From NCBI RefSeq assembly GCF_042655435.1, contig NZ_JBHSMG010000001.1, positions 1,178,001-1,242,000 on the forward strand: a stretch of DNA of 64,000 bases. Direction: 5' to 3'. The notes beneath the pieces were generated by a model that ran no database searches, was not told the origin of the DNA, and saw nothing but the letters and a program-made list of their open reading frames with translations. Numbering within the stretch: the stretch's first letter is position 1; every line of letters starts with the position of its first letter. The translations under genes were made by a program, and so were the position numbers. Below, one piece after another: positions 47,563-56,326 of this stretch. The DNA comes from Lysinimonas soli (lineage in GTDB: Bacteria; Actinomycetota; Actinomycetes; Actinomycetales; Microbacteriaceae).

Positions 47563-48569
47563 GCACGATCACCAACGGCCAGGCGCACGAGCCGGCCGAA
47601 CGCAAGCTGCTGCGCCTCGAGGTCCGCAACGCCGAGACCCCGATCGAGCGCAAGCCGGAGTGGATCAAGACCCGCGCCAAGATGGGCCCGGAGTACACGG
47701 CACTGCAGCACCTCGTGAAGGAGGAGAACCTCCACACGGTGTGCCAGGAGGCCGGCTGCCCGAACATCTACGAGTGCTGGGAGGACAAGGAGGCCACCTT
47801 CCTCATCGGCGGCAGCCAGTGCACCCGGCGGTGCGACTTCTGCCAGATCGACACCGGCAAGCCCGCCGACTACGACACGGACGAGCCGCGCCGAGTCGCC
47901 GAGTCGGTGACCGCGATGGGGTTGCGCTACGCGACCGTCACGGGAGTCGCCCGCGACGACCTGCCCGACGAGGGCGCCTGGTTGCACGCCGAGACCGTGC
48001 GGCAGATCCACGCCCAGAACCCGGGTACCGGGGTCGAGATCCTCGCCACCGACTTCTCGGGCAATCCGGATCTGCTCGCCGAGGTGTTCTCGTCGCGCCC
48101 CGAGGTGTTCGCGCACAATGTCGAGACGGTCCCCCGGATCTTCAAGCGCATCCGCCCGGCGTTCCGCTACGAACGCTCGCTCGACGTGCTGACCCAGGGC
48201 CGCGCGGCCGGACTCATCACCAAGTCGAACCTGATCCTCGGCATGGGCGAGGAGCGCGCCGAGATCAGCCAGGCGCTGCGCGACCTGCACGACGCCGGCA
48301 CCGACATCATCACCGTGACGCAGTACCTGCGCCCGAGCGCGCGGCATCTACCGGTAGCGCGCTGGGTGCGGCCGGAGGAATTCGTCGAGATCAAGGCCGA
48401 GGCCGAGGAGATCGGATTCCTCGGTGTGCTGGCGGGACCGCTCGTCCGCTCGAGCTACCGTGCCGGCCGGCTGTGGGCCCGCTCGATGATGGCGAAGGGG
48501 CGCGACATCCCCGCGCACCTGCAGCACCTCGCGGATGCCGAGCTGGGCTTCGCGCAGGCGGTGTCCTGA
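47559..48569 (+). CDS. lipA: Lipoyl synthase
   Basis: Radical-SAM enzyme that inserts two sulfur atoms into the octanoyl group. Two [4Fe-4S] cluster motifs are visible: the auxiliary CX4CX5C (C62, C67, C73 in VCQEAGCPNIYEC) and the radical-SAM CxxxCxxC (C88, C92, C95 in CTRRCDFC). It is 336 residues; the ATG overlapping lipB is the start, although the frame continues upstream. It ends RHLPVARWVRPEEF followed by a conserved tail. Confidence 0.95.
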   Translation: MSTITNGQAHEPAERKLLRLEVRNAETPIERKPEWIKTRAKMGPEYTALQHLVKEENLHTVCQEAGCPNIYECWEDKEATFLIGGSQCTRRCDFCQIDTGKPADYDTDEPRRVAESVTAMGLRYATVTGVARDDLPDEGAWLHAETVRQIHAQNPGTGVEILATDFSGNPDLLAEVFSSRPEVFAHNVETVPRIFKRIRPAFRYERSLDVLTQGRAAGLITKSNLILGMGEERAEISQALRDLHDAGTDIITVTQYLRPSARHLPVARWVRPEEFVEIKAEAEEIGFLGVLAGPLVRSSYRAGRLWARSMMAKGRDIPAHLQHLADAELGFAQAVS

Positions 48570-48585
48570 GCCCGTCGCGGGCCCG

Positions 48586-48591
48586 TATCCT
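48586..48591 (+). promoter_or_regulatory. -10 hexamer TATCCT, leaderless start of the DUF4191 gene
   Basis: TATCCT ends 6 nt before the ATG at 48598, and no Shine-Dalgarno sequence is visible. Confidence 0.5.
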
Positions 48592-48597
48592 GAATCC

Positions 48598-49302
48598 ATG
48601 GCACGTCCCACCACCAAGCCCGAGAAGGAACCCGGCCGCCTGAAGCAGATGTGGCAGGTGTTCCAGATGACCCGGCGATACGACTCGTCGATCGTCTGGC
48701 TGTTGATCCTCTGCCTCGCGGCCCCGATCGGCGCCGGCATCATCCTCGGCGTGGTGCTCTCCCGCACGAACGTGCTCGGTCTCGTGCTCTACATCATCAC
48801 CGGTGTGCTCGCGGGTGTCCTGATCGGACTCATCGTGCTCGGTCGCCGTGCCGAGAAGGCGGCGTATGGTCAGATCGCCGGAGAACCCGGTGCCGTGGGC
48901 GCCGTGCTCAAGAGCGGTCTGCGACGCAGCTGGACCGGCAGCGAGATGCCCGTCAACGTCAGCCCGCGCACCCAGGATGCGATCTACCGCGCGGTCGGGC
49001 GCGGCGGGGTCGTGCTCATCGGCGAGGGGCCCCGGTCGCGCACGCAGCCGATGCTCGACAAGGAACGCGCCAACGTGCACCGCATCCTGCCGAACGTGCC
49101 GGTCAACTTCCTCTACGTCGGGCCGGACCCGGACGCGACTCCCCTGCACCGCATCGTGCCCAAGATGGCGCGCTACAAGAACGTGCTCACGAAGGCGGAG
49201 GTGCTGGCGGTGTCGAACCGCCTGACCTCACTCGGCAAGAACGGGCTGCCGATCCCCAAGGGCATCGACCCGACGCGCGTACGGGCGCCGCGGCCCCGCT
49301 GA
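48598..49302 (+). CDS. DUF4191 membrane protein
   Basis: Conserved actinobacterial membrane protein of unknown function, 234 residues. The N-terminus is lysine-rich (KPEKEPGRLKQM), then two hydrophobic segments (IVWLLILCLAAPIGAGIILGVV; LVLYIITGVLAGVLIGLIVL), and a soluble domain with VGRGGVVLIGEGPRSR. It matches DUF4191, commonly found just behind lipA in this group, as it is here (28 bp away). The ATG at 48598 has a leaderless -10 hexamer. Confidence 0.87.
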   Translation: MARPTTKPEKEPGRLKQMWQVFQMTRRYDSSIVWLLILCLAAPIGAGIILGVVLSRTNVLGLVLYIITGVLAGVLIGLIVLGRRAEKAAYGQIAGEPGAVGAVLKSGLRRSWTGSEMPVNVSPRTQDAIYRAVGRGGVVLIGEGPRSRTQPMLDKERANVHRILPNVPVNFLYVGPDPDATPLHRIVPKMARYKNVLTKAEVLAVSNRLTSLGKNGLPIPKGIDPTRVRAPRPR

Positions 49303-49334
49303 GCCTTCCCGCGTTCGGTGCCGTCGTCCGTCGT

Positions 49335-49405
49335 GCACGATGTCGGATGAGACGGCGCAATGTCGACGGCACGTCGGTGTGAGGCCACGACATCCGACAT
49401 CGTGC
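49335..49405. repeat. Long-loop inverted repeat between DUF4191 and RDD genes
   Basis: GCACGATGTCGGATG (49335-49349) is repeated exactly as its reverse complement at 49391-49405, with 41 bp between. A direct repeat of a GTCGGCGCCCGGCGCC unit lies beside it (about 49408-49450), also partly self-complementary. The element sits between converging genes and may be a terminator, a REP-like dispersed repeat, or a small mobile remnant. Confidence 0.5.
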
Positions 49406-49453
49406 TCGTCGGCGCCCGGCGCCGGTGTCGGCGCCCGGCGCCCCGCGTCGCAG

Positions 49454-49867
49454 CTACACCCGCACGAGCACGGTCCCCGCGAGCCGATCGTGCAGACCAC
49501 GCTGATCGCGATCCCAGATCAGGGCGGGAATCGCCAGGCACAGCAGCAGCGTGCGCACGACGGGGCGCCAGGGAGCGAGCGCCCCTCCCCGCACCGGCAC
49601 CACGCGCATCCGCAGCACCAGATGCCCGATGCCGCCGTTGAAGAACAGCAGGAAGATCACCTGGAGCGCCGCGAACACGCCCAAGGTGACCCACGGGTTC
49701 GTCGAGCCGTCGGGCTGACGCACCAGGAGCCACGACACCGCGGACGCGATGGCCCAGTCGATCGCGATCGCCCCGATCCGACGGCCGAGGCGGGCCACCG
49801 AACGCGGTCCGTCGTCGGGCAGCCCCAGCCGCGCGCCGGGCCAGCTGTCGGACTTCGGAACGGTCAT
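49454..49867 (-). CDS. RDD-family membrane protein
   Basis: Small membrane protein of the RDD family, 137 residues, with three hydrophobic segments. The conserved Arg and Asp pair is in RRIGAIAIDWAIAS, and the late RDQRGLHDRLAGTVLV is also typical. Function in actinobacteria is not established; RDD proteins are associated with small-molecule transport or membrane integrity. Its position ahead of glnA is common here. Start is ATG with a TAGGCT hexamer. Confidence 0.85.
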   Translation of the reverse strand: MTVPKSDSWPGARLGLPDDGPRSVARLGRRIGAIAIDWAIASAVSWLLVRQPDGSTNPWVTLGVFAALQVIFLLFFNGGIGHLVLRMRVVPVRGGALAPWRPVVRTLLLCLAIPALIWDRDQRGLHDRLAGTVLVRV

Positions 49868-49873
49868 CCCTTC

Positions 49874-49879
49874 AGCCTA
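49874..49879 (-). promoter_or_regulatory. -10 hexamer TAGGCT, leaderless start of the RDD gene
   Basis: TAGGCT on the minus strand ends 6 nt before the ATG at 49867. Confidence 0.5.
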
Positions 49880-49924
49880 GGTCGCGCACTCCGGCGGCCC
49901 GCATCGGCATCCCCATAGGGACCC

Positions 49925-49940
49925 GTAACATGCCGGAAAC
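49925..49940 (+). promoter_or_regulatory. GlnR box 1 upstream of glnA
   Basis: GTAAC (49925-49929), six bases ATGCCG, GAAAC (49936-49940): an exact match to GTnAC-n6-GAAAC. It lies 22 bp from the second box, two helical turns, so both sites face the same side of the DNA. Confidence 0.75.
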
Positions 49941-49946
49941 AATTGC

Positions 49947-49962
49947 GTCACGGTCGGGAAAC
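49947..49962 (+). promoter_or_regulatory. GlnR box 2 upstream of glnA, near the promoter
   Basis: GTCAC (49947-49951), six bases GGTCGG, GAAAC (49958-49962). Eleven bases downstream lies TAGCCT (49973-49978), a likely -10, so this box overlaps the -35 zone. In Streptomyces tandem GlnR boxes control glnA. Confidence 0.75.
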
Positions 49963-50035
49963 CCCGTACCCCTAGCCTCATGAGAGGCTGCGGTCCGCAG
50001 TCTCACTCGTTCCACGGCCCTTGGAGTAACTCTCT

Positions 50036-51472
50036 ATGTCCACCCCTCTGTTCAGCGACTCATCCGAGGTCCTGAAGTTCATCAAGGACACGGATGTCAA
50101 GTTCCTCGACATCCGATTCACCGATCTTCCCGGCATCCAGCAGCACTTCAACATCCCCGCCTCGACGGTGGATGAGGACTTCTTCTCGGTCGGCCAGCTC
50201 TTCGACGGTTCGTCGATCCGCGGTTTCCAGTCGATCCACGAGTCCGACCTGCAGCTCATCCCGGACATCTCAACGGCCTACGTCGACCCGTTCCGCACGG
50301 AGCGCACCCTCGTCATCGTCTTCGACATCTACAACCCGCGCAACGGCGAGGTCTACGGCCGTGACCCGCGCCAGGTCGCCAAGAAGGCCGAGAAGTACTT
50401 GGCCTCCACCGGCATCGCCGACACCGCCTTCTTCGCCCCCGAGGCCGAGTTCTACATCTTCGACGACGTCAAGTACGAGGTGAAGCAGAACAAGAGCTAC
50501 TACGAGGTGGACTCGAGCGAGGCCGCCTGGAACACCGGTCGCGACGAGGAGGGCGGCAACCTCGCCAACAAGACCCCGTACAAGGGCGGCTACTTCCCCG
50601 TCACGCCGGTCGACCAGCACGCCGACCTGCGCGACGACATCGTGCTCAAGCTCATCGAGGTCGGTCTCGAGGTCGAGCGCAGCCACCACGAGGTCGGCAC
50701 CGCCGGCCAGGGCGAGATCAACTACAAGTTCGACACGATGGTCCACGCGGCCGACGACATCCTGAAGTTCAAGTACATCGTCAAGAACACCGCCCTCGAG
50801 TGGGGCAAGGTCGCGACCTTCATGCCGAAGCCGCTCATGGGCGACAACGGATCGGGCATGCACACGCACCAGTCGCTGTGGAACGACGGCAAGCCGCTGT
50901 TCTACGACGAGAAGGGCTACGGCGGTCTCAGCGACATCGCGCGCTGGTACATCGGCGGCATCCTGAAGCACGCCGCGGCGATCTCGGCGTTCACCAACCC
51001 GACGGTCAACTCGTACCACCGGCTGATCCCCGGCTTCGAGGCCCCGGTCAACCTGGTCTACTCGGCGGGCAACCGCTCGGCGTCGATCCGCATCCCGATC
51101 ACGGGCACCAACCCGAAGGCCAAGCGCATCGAGTTCCGCGCGCCCGACGCCTCCGGCAACCCGTACCTCGCCTTCGCCGTGCAGCTCATGGCCGGCCTCG
51201 ACGGCATCAAGAACAAGATCGAGCCGCACGAGCCCGTCGACAAGGACCTCTACGAGCTTCCCCCCGAGGAGGCCAAGACCATCCCGCAGCTGCCGGGGTC
51301 GCTCGACGAGGCGCTCAAGGCGCTCGAGGCCGACCACGACTTCCTGCTCGAGGGAGGCGTCTTCACCGAGGACCTGATCGAGACCTGGATCAGCTACAAG
51401 CGCGAGAAGGAGCTGCTGCCCTTCGCCCAGCGCCCGCACCCCTTCGAGTACGAGCTGTACTTCGGGGTCTGA
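50036..51472 (+). CDS. glnA: Glutamine synthetase type I (GlnA)
   Basis: Condenses ammonium and glutamate with ATP to glutamine. The 478-residue protein is a GSI-beta type: it has the adenylylation tyrosine Y406 in DLYELPPEEAK, the target of GlnE, and the active-site stretches GSSIRGFQSI, HEVGTAGQGEINYK, and NPTVNSYHRLIPGFEAP. GGAG precedes the ATG by 9 nt. Two GlnR boxes sit upstream; a hairpin follows the stop. Confidence 0.96.
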   Translation: MSTPLFSDSSEVLKFIKDTDVKFLDIRFTDLPGIQQHFNIPASTVDEDFFSVGQLFDGSSIRGFQSIHESDLQLIPDISTAYVDPFRTERTLVIVFDIYNPRNGEVYGRDPRQVAKKAEKYLASTGIADTAFFAPEAEFYIFDDVKYEVKQNKSYYEVDSSEAAWNTGRDEEGGNLANKTPYKGGYFPVTPVDQHADLRDDIVLKLIEVGLEVERSHHEVGTAGQGEINYKFDTMVHAADDILKFKYIVKNTALEWGKVATFMPKPLMGDNGSGMHTHQSLWNDGKPLFYDEKGYGGLSDIARWYIGGILKHAAAISAFTNPTVNSYHRLIPGFEAPVNLVYSAGNRSASIRIPITGTNPKAKRIEFRAPDASGNPYLAFAVQLMAGLDGIKNKIEPHEPVDKDLYELPPEEAKTIPQLPGSLDEALKALEADHDFLLEGGVFTEDLIETWISYKREKELLPFAQRPHPFEYELYFGV

Positions 51473-51489
51473 TTCCCAGCCGCATCACG

Positions 51490-51519
51490 ACGGGCCGTCT
51501 CCTTCCGGAGGCGGCCCGT
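51490..51519. terminator. Hairpin between glnA and the deazaflavin-type gene
   Basis: Arms 51490-51502 and 51507-51519 pair over 13 positions with one G-U pair around a TTCC loop. It lies between two converging genes and can end both transcripts; a TTCG run follows the plus-strand arm. Confidence 0.8.
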
Positions 51520-51560
51520 TCGCGTTGCGCGACGTCTTGCTCAGGATGCGGGATGCCCCC

Positions 51561-51950
51561 TCAGCGACCAGCCACGTGCAGCAGCAGGAAGTCGTGGCGA
51601 CGCAGCAGACGCAGGATCCATGATCGGGGCGCTCCATACGCGCGCAGACCGGCATCTGCGTCCAGACGATCGATCGCGTCGACGCGGAATGCGCTCCCGC
51701 GGTAGCGCAGGACGCAGCCGCCCGCCGCCCCCGAGTTGAGGTACCACGCGACCTTCGGTCCGTAAGTCAGTTCGGCCACGAACCCCTTGGCCACCGGCGC
51801 AACGATGATGGGCGTCCTATATCGCCTCCCGCTGACCCGACCGATGTGTTCGATGATCGAGAACGGTCCTCTGCCGCGCAGCGCGGAGCGGACCGCCAGC
51901 GGATTGACCGTTCGCTTGATGAAGGCGAGCCACAGCGAGCGCGCGCTCAC
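51561..51950 (-). CDS. Deazaflavin (F420)-dependent nitroreductase-family protein
   Basis: Small protein (129 residues) resembling the Ddn/pnb family, a split-beta-barrel fold that uses reduced F420 or a flavin. Typical sequence: IIEHIGRVSGRRYRTPIIVAPVAKGFV and VAWYLNSGAAGG. Start is GTG, overlapping the glnE stop by 4 bp, so it is translated after glnE. The cofactor is inferred from family; the true substrate is unknown. Confidence 0.78.
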   Translation of the reverse strand: MSARSLWLAFIKRTVNPLAVRSALRGRGPFSIIEHIGRVSGRRYRTPIIVAPVAKGFVAELTYGPKVAWYLNSGAAGGCVLRYRGSAFRVDAIDRLDADAGLRAYGAPRSWILRLLRRHDFLLLHVAGR

Positions 51951-54880
51951 TTGCGCTCTCCGTAGAACCGCCGCTCGAACACGTGGCGCGCGAGACGCGT
52001 CGTGCGCAGGTAGTCCTCTTCGAGGCCTGCAGCACCCCCCGGTGGGTACTCCAGCAGGCGCGCGACGCCCTCGAGCTGCTGGCGATCGGTGGGCAGCACG
52101 TCGGCTGTCTTCGCCGTCCACAGGGTCATGGCCGACCTGGCGCGGGACGCGATGATCCAAGCCGCGCGCAGCTTGGCGGCGTCCGCCGCCGGAACGAGCT
52201 CGGCCGCGACCGCAGCGTCGAGGGCGCGGAGGGTCGAGGTCGTGCGCAGCGTCGGCACCGCCGCCGCATGCTGCAGTTGCAGCAGCTGGACGAACCACTC
52301 CACGTCGCTCAGCGAGCCGCGTCCGAGCTTGAGGTGCCGTGCCGGATCGGCCGCCTGCGGAAGCCGCTCGGCCTCGACGCGCGCCTTGATCCGCTTGACC
52401 TCGCGCACGTCGGCGACCGAGATGGATGCCGGATACCGTACCTCGTCGGCCAGTTCCTCGAAGACGCCCAGGAGGTCCGGGTCACCGACCGCGGCGCGGG
52501 CCCGGAGCAGGGCCTGCGCCTCCCAGGTCAGCGACCAGCGCCGGTAGTACGCCCGGTACGACTCGAGCGATCTCACGACGGCGCCGTTCTTGCCTTCGGG
52601 ACGCAATCCCAGGTCGAGGTCGAGCGGGAGCCGCATGTCTTCGGTGAGGCGCTTCAACTCTTTCACGATCGTCTCCGCGCGCTGCTGCGCCTCCTCGTCG
52701 GAGGCCCCGGCCGGCCGGTACACGTAGACGATGTCGGCGTCGCTGCCGAATCCGAGCTCCTCGCCGCCGTACCGCCCCATCGCGACGATGCCGAACTCGA
52801 TGCCGTCGCCCCAGCGGTGCACGAGCCCGAGCGCGCCCGTCAGGATCGCCGTCGTGATGTCGCTCAGGGCGACGCCCAGCTCTTCGATCGTGACCATGCC
52901 GATGATCGCCCCGAGCGCCAACCTCAGCACCTCACGGCGGCGGGCGGTGCGCAACGCGAGCGCCGCGGCATCCACATCTCCGGAATGGCGGGCCACCGTC
53001 GCCGCCGTCTCGGCCAGCAGCTCGCTCAGCGGTCTCGGCCGCAGCTCGCCATCGGACTCGAGCCACGCGGCGGCTTCCGGGATGCGCTCGAACAGCACCC
53101 CGACGAAGCGCGAGCCCGAGAGCACGCTCGTCAGCCGACGGGCCGCGCCCGAGGAATCGCGCAACATCCGCAGGAACCAGTAGGTCTCCCCCAGATCGTC
53201 GCTCAGCCTGCGGAAGGCCAGCAGCCCCAGATCCGGGTCGGCGCCCTCGGCGAACCAGGCGAGCATGACCGGCAACAGGTTGCGCTGGATCTGGGCCCGC
53301 CGCGACACCCCCTGCGTGAGCGCCGCGATGTGGTGCAGGGCGCCCCGCGGGTCACGGAATCCGATCGCCGCCAGCCGCGCCTCGGCCTGGGCGCTGGTGA
53401 GGGCGAACCCGTCGCCGGGAAGACCGGCCACGGCCGACAGGAGAGGGCGGTAGAACAGCCGCTCGTGCAGGCTGCGCACCGCGTGCTTGGTGCGCTGCCA
53501 CGCCTCGACGAGCGCGTCGGAGGTGGTCGCGAGGCCGGATCCCCTCGCGAGCGCCCGCAGCGCATCCGGGTCGCGCGGCATGAGATGGGTGCGCCGCAGG
53601 CGCGAGAGCTGGATGCGGTGCTCGAGCAGCCGCAGGAAGCGGTAGTCCTTGCCGAACTCGGCGGCCTCGACCCGGCCGATGTAGCCGCGCTCGGCCAGGG
53701 CGATCAGCGCGTCGAGCGTGGCCCGCTGACGCACCTCGGGGTCGGTCTGACCGTGTACGAGCTGCAGCAGCTGGATCGTGAACTCGACATCGCGCAGACC
53801 GCCGGGCCCGAGCTTGAGCTGCACGTCGACCTCGTCAGGAGGGATGTGGGCCGTGACCCGCTCGCGCATCTGCTGCACCGACTCCACGAAGTTCTCGCGC
53901 GAGGCGCTCGACCACACCATGGGGGCGACCCTGTCGACGTAGCGCTCACCTAGTTCGAGGTCACCCGCCATCGCGCGCGCCTTGAGCAACGCCTGGAACT
54001 CCCAGCTCTTGGCCCAGCGCTCGTAATACGCCAGGTGCGAGTCGAGGCTGCGCACGAGGGCACCGTCCTTGCCCTCGGGGCGCAGATTGGCGTCGACCTC
54101 CCACAGGGGCGGCTCGACGGCGAGTTCGTGGATGGCGCGCATCGTATCCATGGCGAGCCGCGTGCCGATCTCGACCGCCCGCTCGTCACTGACCACGGGG
54201 TGATCGCCATCGGGGTCGGATCCGCCCGCGACGAAGATCACGTCCACGTCGCTGAGGTAGTTGAGCTCGCGCGCCCCTGCCTTGCCCATACCGATGATCG
54301 CCAGCCGGGTCGCCGCGACCTGATCGGGCGGAAACCGGCTCGCGGCGCGGGCGAGCGCCAGCGCGGCATCGAGCGCGGCCGCGGCCAGGTCGGCGAGCCC
54401 CGCGGCGACCCGATCCACGACCTGCAGCCCTTCCGGCTGCTCGAGGTCCCAGGCGGCGAGACGGGTCAGCTCGCGCCGATACGCCACCCGCATGGCGTTC
54501 CAGCCCGCCTCCCCCTGGGCGTCGCCGACGGCCGCCATCAGGGTCGCGCGTATCTCGCCCGCGTCGGGAAGGGCTGTCATCCGCTCCCGGAGCACCGTGA
54601 GCTGTTCGGGATGGTGGATGAGGAAGTCCCCCAGCCCGGAGGACGCACCCAGCACGCGCAGCAGGCGCAGAGTGGCGGCGTCGTCGGCCAGGAGAGGAGC
54701 CACGGCATCCGGCGCCGAGTCGAGCAGACCGCGCAGCAGCCGGAGCGCCTGATCGGGATCGGCCACGTGCGCGAAGTTGCCGATCCGCTCGGCGGGCACC
54801 TCGGCCACGCCCTCGCCGGCTGCGCCCAGGTCGGCGAAACCCAGCCGCGCCAACTCGGTGAGCGTCATCGTCGATCTCAT
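51947..54880 (-). CDS. glnE: Bifunctional glutamine synthetase adenylyltransferase/adenylyl-removing enzyme
   Basis: Adds or removes AMP on the GlnA tyrosine, tuning enzyme activity to nitrogen supply. Two nucleotidyltransferase domains are visible: the N-terminal removase with GMGKAGARELNYLSDVDVIFV and the C-terminal transferase with AMGRYGGEELGFGSDADIVYV, each with a metal-binding DxD pattern. It is 977 residues from the ATG giving MRSTMTLTELARLG; a later ATG 12 bases on is also possible. It lies 48 bp beyond the glnA2 gene, on the same strand. Confidence 0.93.
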   Translation of the reverse strand: MRSTMTLTELARLGFADLGAAGEGVAEVPAERIGNFAHVADPDQALRLLRGLLDSAPDAVAPLLADDAATLRLLRVLGASSGLGDFLIHHPEQLTVLRERMTALPDAGEIRATLMAAVGDAQGEAGWNAMRVAYRRELTRLAAWDLEQPEGLQVVDRVAAGLADLAAAALDAALALARAASRFPPDQVAATRLAIIGMGKAGARELNYLSDVDVIFVAGGSDPDGDHPVVSDERAVEIGTRLAMDTMRAIHELAVEPPLWEVDANLRPEGKDGALVRSLDSHLAYYERWAKSWEFQALLKARAMAGDLELGERYVDRVAPMVWSSASRENFVESVQQMRERVTAHIPPDEVDVQLKLGPGGLRDVEFTIQLLQLVHGQTDPEVRQRATLDALIALAERGYIGRVEAAEFGKDYRFLRLLEHRIQLSRLRRTHLMPRDPDALRALARGSGLATTSDALVEAWQRTKHAVRSLHERLFYRPLLSAVAGLPGDGFALTSAQAEARLAAIGFRDPRGALHHIAALTQGVSRRAQIQRNLLPVMLAWFAEGADPDLGLLAFRRLSDDLGETYWFLRMLRDSSGAARRLTSVLSGSRFVGVLFERIPEAAAWLESDGELRPRPLSELLAETAATVARHSGDVDAAALALRTARRREVLRLALGAIIGMVTIEELGVALSDITTAILTGALGLVHRWGDGIEFGIVAMGRYGGEELGFGSDADIVYVYRPAGASDEEAQQRAETIVKELKRLTEDMRLPLDLDLGLRPEGKNGAVVRSLESYRAYYRRWSLTWEAQALLRARAAVGDPDLLGVFEELADEVRYPASISVADVREVKRIKARVEAERLPQAADPARHLKLGRGSLSDVEWFVQLLQLQHAAAVPTLRTTSTLRALDAAVAAELVPAADAAKLRAAWIIASRARSAMTLWTAKTADVLPTDRQQLEGVARLLEYPPGGAAGLEEDYLRTTRLARHVFERRFYGERK

Positions 54881-54927
54881 CGGGCCGCCACCGTCGTCCC
54901 CTCTTGGCGCCGTCGCGACGACGGACG

Positions 54928-56265
54928 CTACAGGATCTCCAGGTTGCTCTCGAGCTCGAAGGGCGTGACCTGCGAGCGGTACCCCGCCCATTCCCGGCGC
55001 TTGTTGAGCAGCACGTACTCGTAGACCTGCTCGCCGAGGGTCTCGGCGACGAGCTCGCTCTCTTCCATCAGGGCGAGGGCGGCATCCAGGCTTGCGGGCA
55101 GGCCGTCGAAGCCCAGGGCGCGGCGTTCGCCGTCGGTGAGGCTCCAGACGTCGCCTTCGGCCTCGGGCGGCAGCTCGTAACCCTCTTCGATGCCCTTGAG
55201 CCCCGCCGCCAGCAGCAGCGAGAACGCGAGGTAGGGGTTGGCCGCCGAGTCGATGGCACGGTATTCGACGCGGGCGCTATTGCCCTTGCCGGGCTTGTAC
55301 AGCGGAACCCGCACGAGCGCCGAGCGGTTGTTGTGCCCCCAGGTGAGGTAGCTCGGAGCCTCGTCGCCGCCCCACAGCCGCTTGTAGGAGTTCACATACT
55401 GGTTGGTCACCGCGGTGATCTCGGGGGCGTGCCGCAGCAGGCCGGCGACGAACTGACGGCCGATCTTCGACAGCTGGTACTGACCCGCGGCATCGAAGAA
55501 GGCGTTCGTGTCGCCCTCGAAAAGCGACATGTGGGTGTGCATGCCCGACCCCGGATGATCGGTCAACGGCTTGGGCATGAACGTCGCGTAGACGCCCTGC
55601 TCGATCGCCACCTCTTTGATCACGGTGCGGAAGGTCATGATGTTGTCGGCCATCGTCAACGCGTCGGCGTAGCGCAGGTCGATCTCGTTCTGGCCCGGGC
55701 CCGCCTCGTGGTGGCTGAACTCCACCGAGATGCCGAGGTCTTCGAGCATGCGCACCGAGCGCCGACGGAAGTCGTGCGCCGTGCCTCCGGGCACGTTGTC
55801 GAAGTAGCCGGCCGAGTCGACGGGCTGGGCGACGCCGTTCTTGAGCTTGCTCGACTTGAGCAGGTAGAACTCGATCTCGGGGTGGGTGTAGAAGGTGAAG
55901 CCGCGATCGGCCGCGCTCGCGAGCGTGCGCTTCAGCACGTTGCGCGGGTCCGCCGCCGCCGGCTGGCCGTCGGGCGTCATGATGTCGCAGAACATGCGCG
56001 CCGTCGGGTCGATCTCGCCGCGCCACGGCAGGATCTGGAACGTCGCCGGATCCGGATGCGCGAGCACGTCGGCCTCGTACGAGCGCGTCAGCCCCTCGAT
56101 CGCCGAGCCGTCGAATCCGACGCCCTCGCTGAACGCGCCCTCCACCTCGGCCGGCGCCAGAGCGACCGACTTCAGGGTGCCCACGACATCCGTGAACCAC
56201 AGGCGCACGAACTTGACGCCGCGCTCCTCGATCGTGCGAAGAACGAAGTCACGTTGCTTGTCCAT
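54928..56265 (-). CDS. glnA2: Glutamine synthetase type I paralogue (GlnA2)
   Basis: GSI-alpha-type paralogue of 445 residues. It has the glutamate-ammonia ligase pattern DGSAIEGLTRSYEAD, HEAGPGQNEIDLRYADALTMADN, and NQYVNSYKRLWGGDEAPSYLTWGHNNRSALVR, but lacks the adenylylation loop of GlnA, so GlnE would not modify it. GlnA2 proteins in actinobacteria can glutamylate polyamines rather than make glutamine, so the substrate should not be assumed. AAGGGG stands before the ATG. It diverges from nadE. Confidence 0.88.
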   Translation of the reverse strand: MDKQRDFVLRTIEERGVKFVRLWFTDVVGTLKSVALAPAEVEGAFSEGVGFDGSAIEGLTRSYEADVLAHPDPATFQILPWRGEIDPTARMFCDIMTPDGQPAAADPRNVLKRTLASAADRGFTFYTHPEIEFYLLKSSKLKNGVAQPVDSAGYFDNVPGGTAHDFRRRSVRMLEDLGISVEFSHHEAGPGQNEIDLRYADALTMADNIMTFRTVIKEVAIEQGVYATFMPKPLTDHPGSGMHTHMSLFEGDTNAFFDAAGQYQLSKIGRQFVAGLLRHAPEITAVTNQYVNSYKRLWGGDEAPSYLTWGHNNRSALVRVPLYKPGKGNSARVEYRAIDSAANPYLAFSLLLAAGLKGIEEGYELPPEAEGDVWSLTDGERRALGFDGLPASLDAALALMEESELVAETLGEQVYEYVLLNKRREWAGYRSQVTPFELESNLEIL

Positions 56266-56314
56266 GCAAGCCCCTTCTGGTCGCCCGCCACGGATGCACC
56301 GTGTGCCTCCCGTC

Positions 56315-56320
56315 TAGGCT
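56315..56320 (+). promoter_or_regulatory. -10 hexamer TAGGCT, leaderless start of nadE
   Basis: TAGGCT ends 6 nt before the ATG at 56327. Confidence 0.5.
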
Positions 56321-56326
56321 ACCGTC

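Noticed and set aside
49335..49450. Integration (att) site or insertion remnant
   Set aside because: No integrase, transposase or tRNA nearby and no target duplication; kept only as an unexplained repeat.
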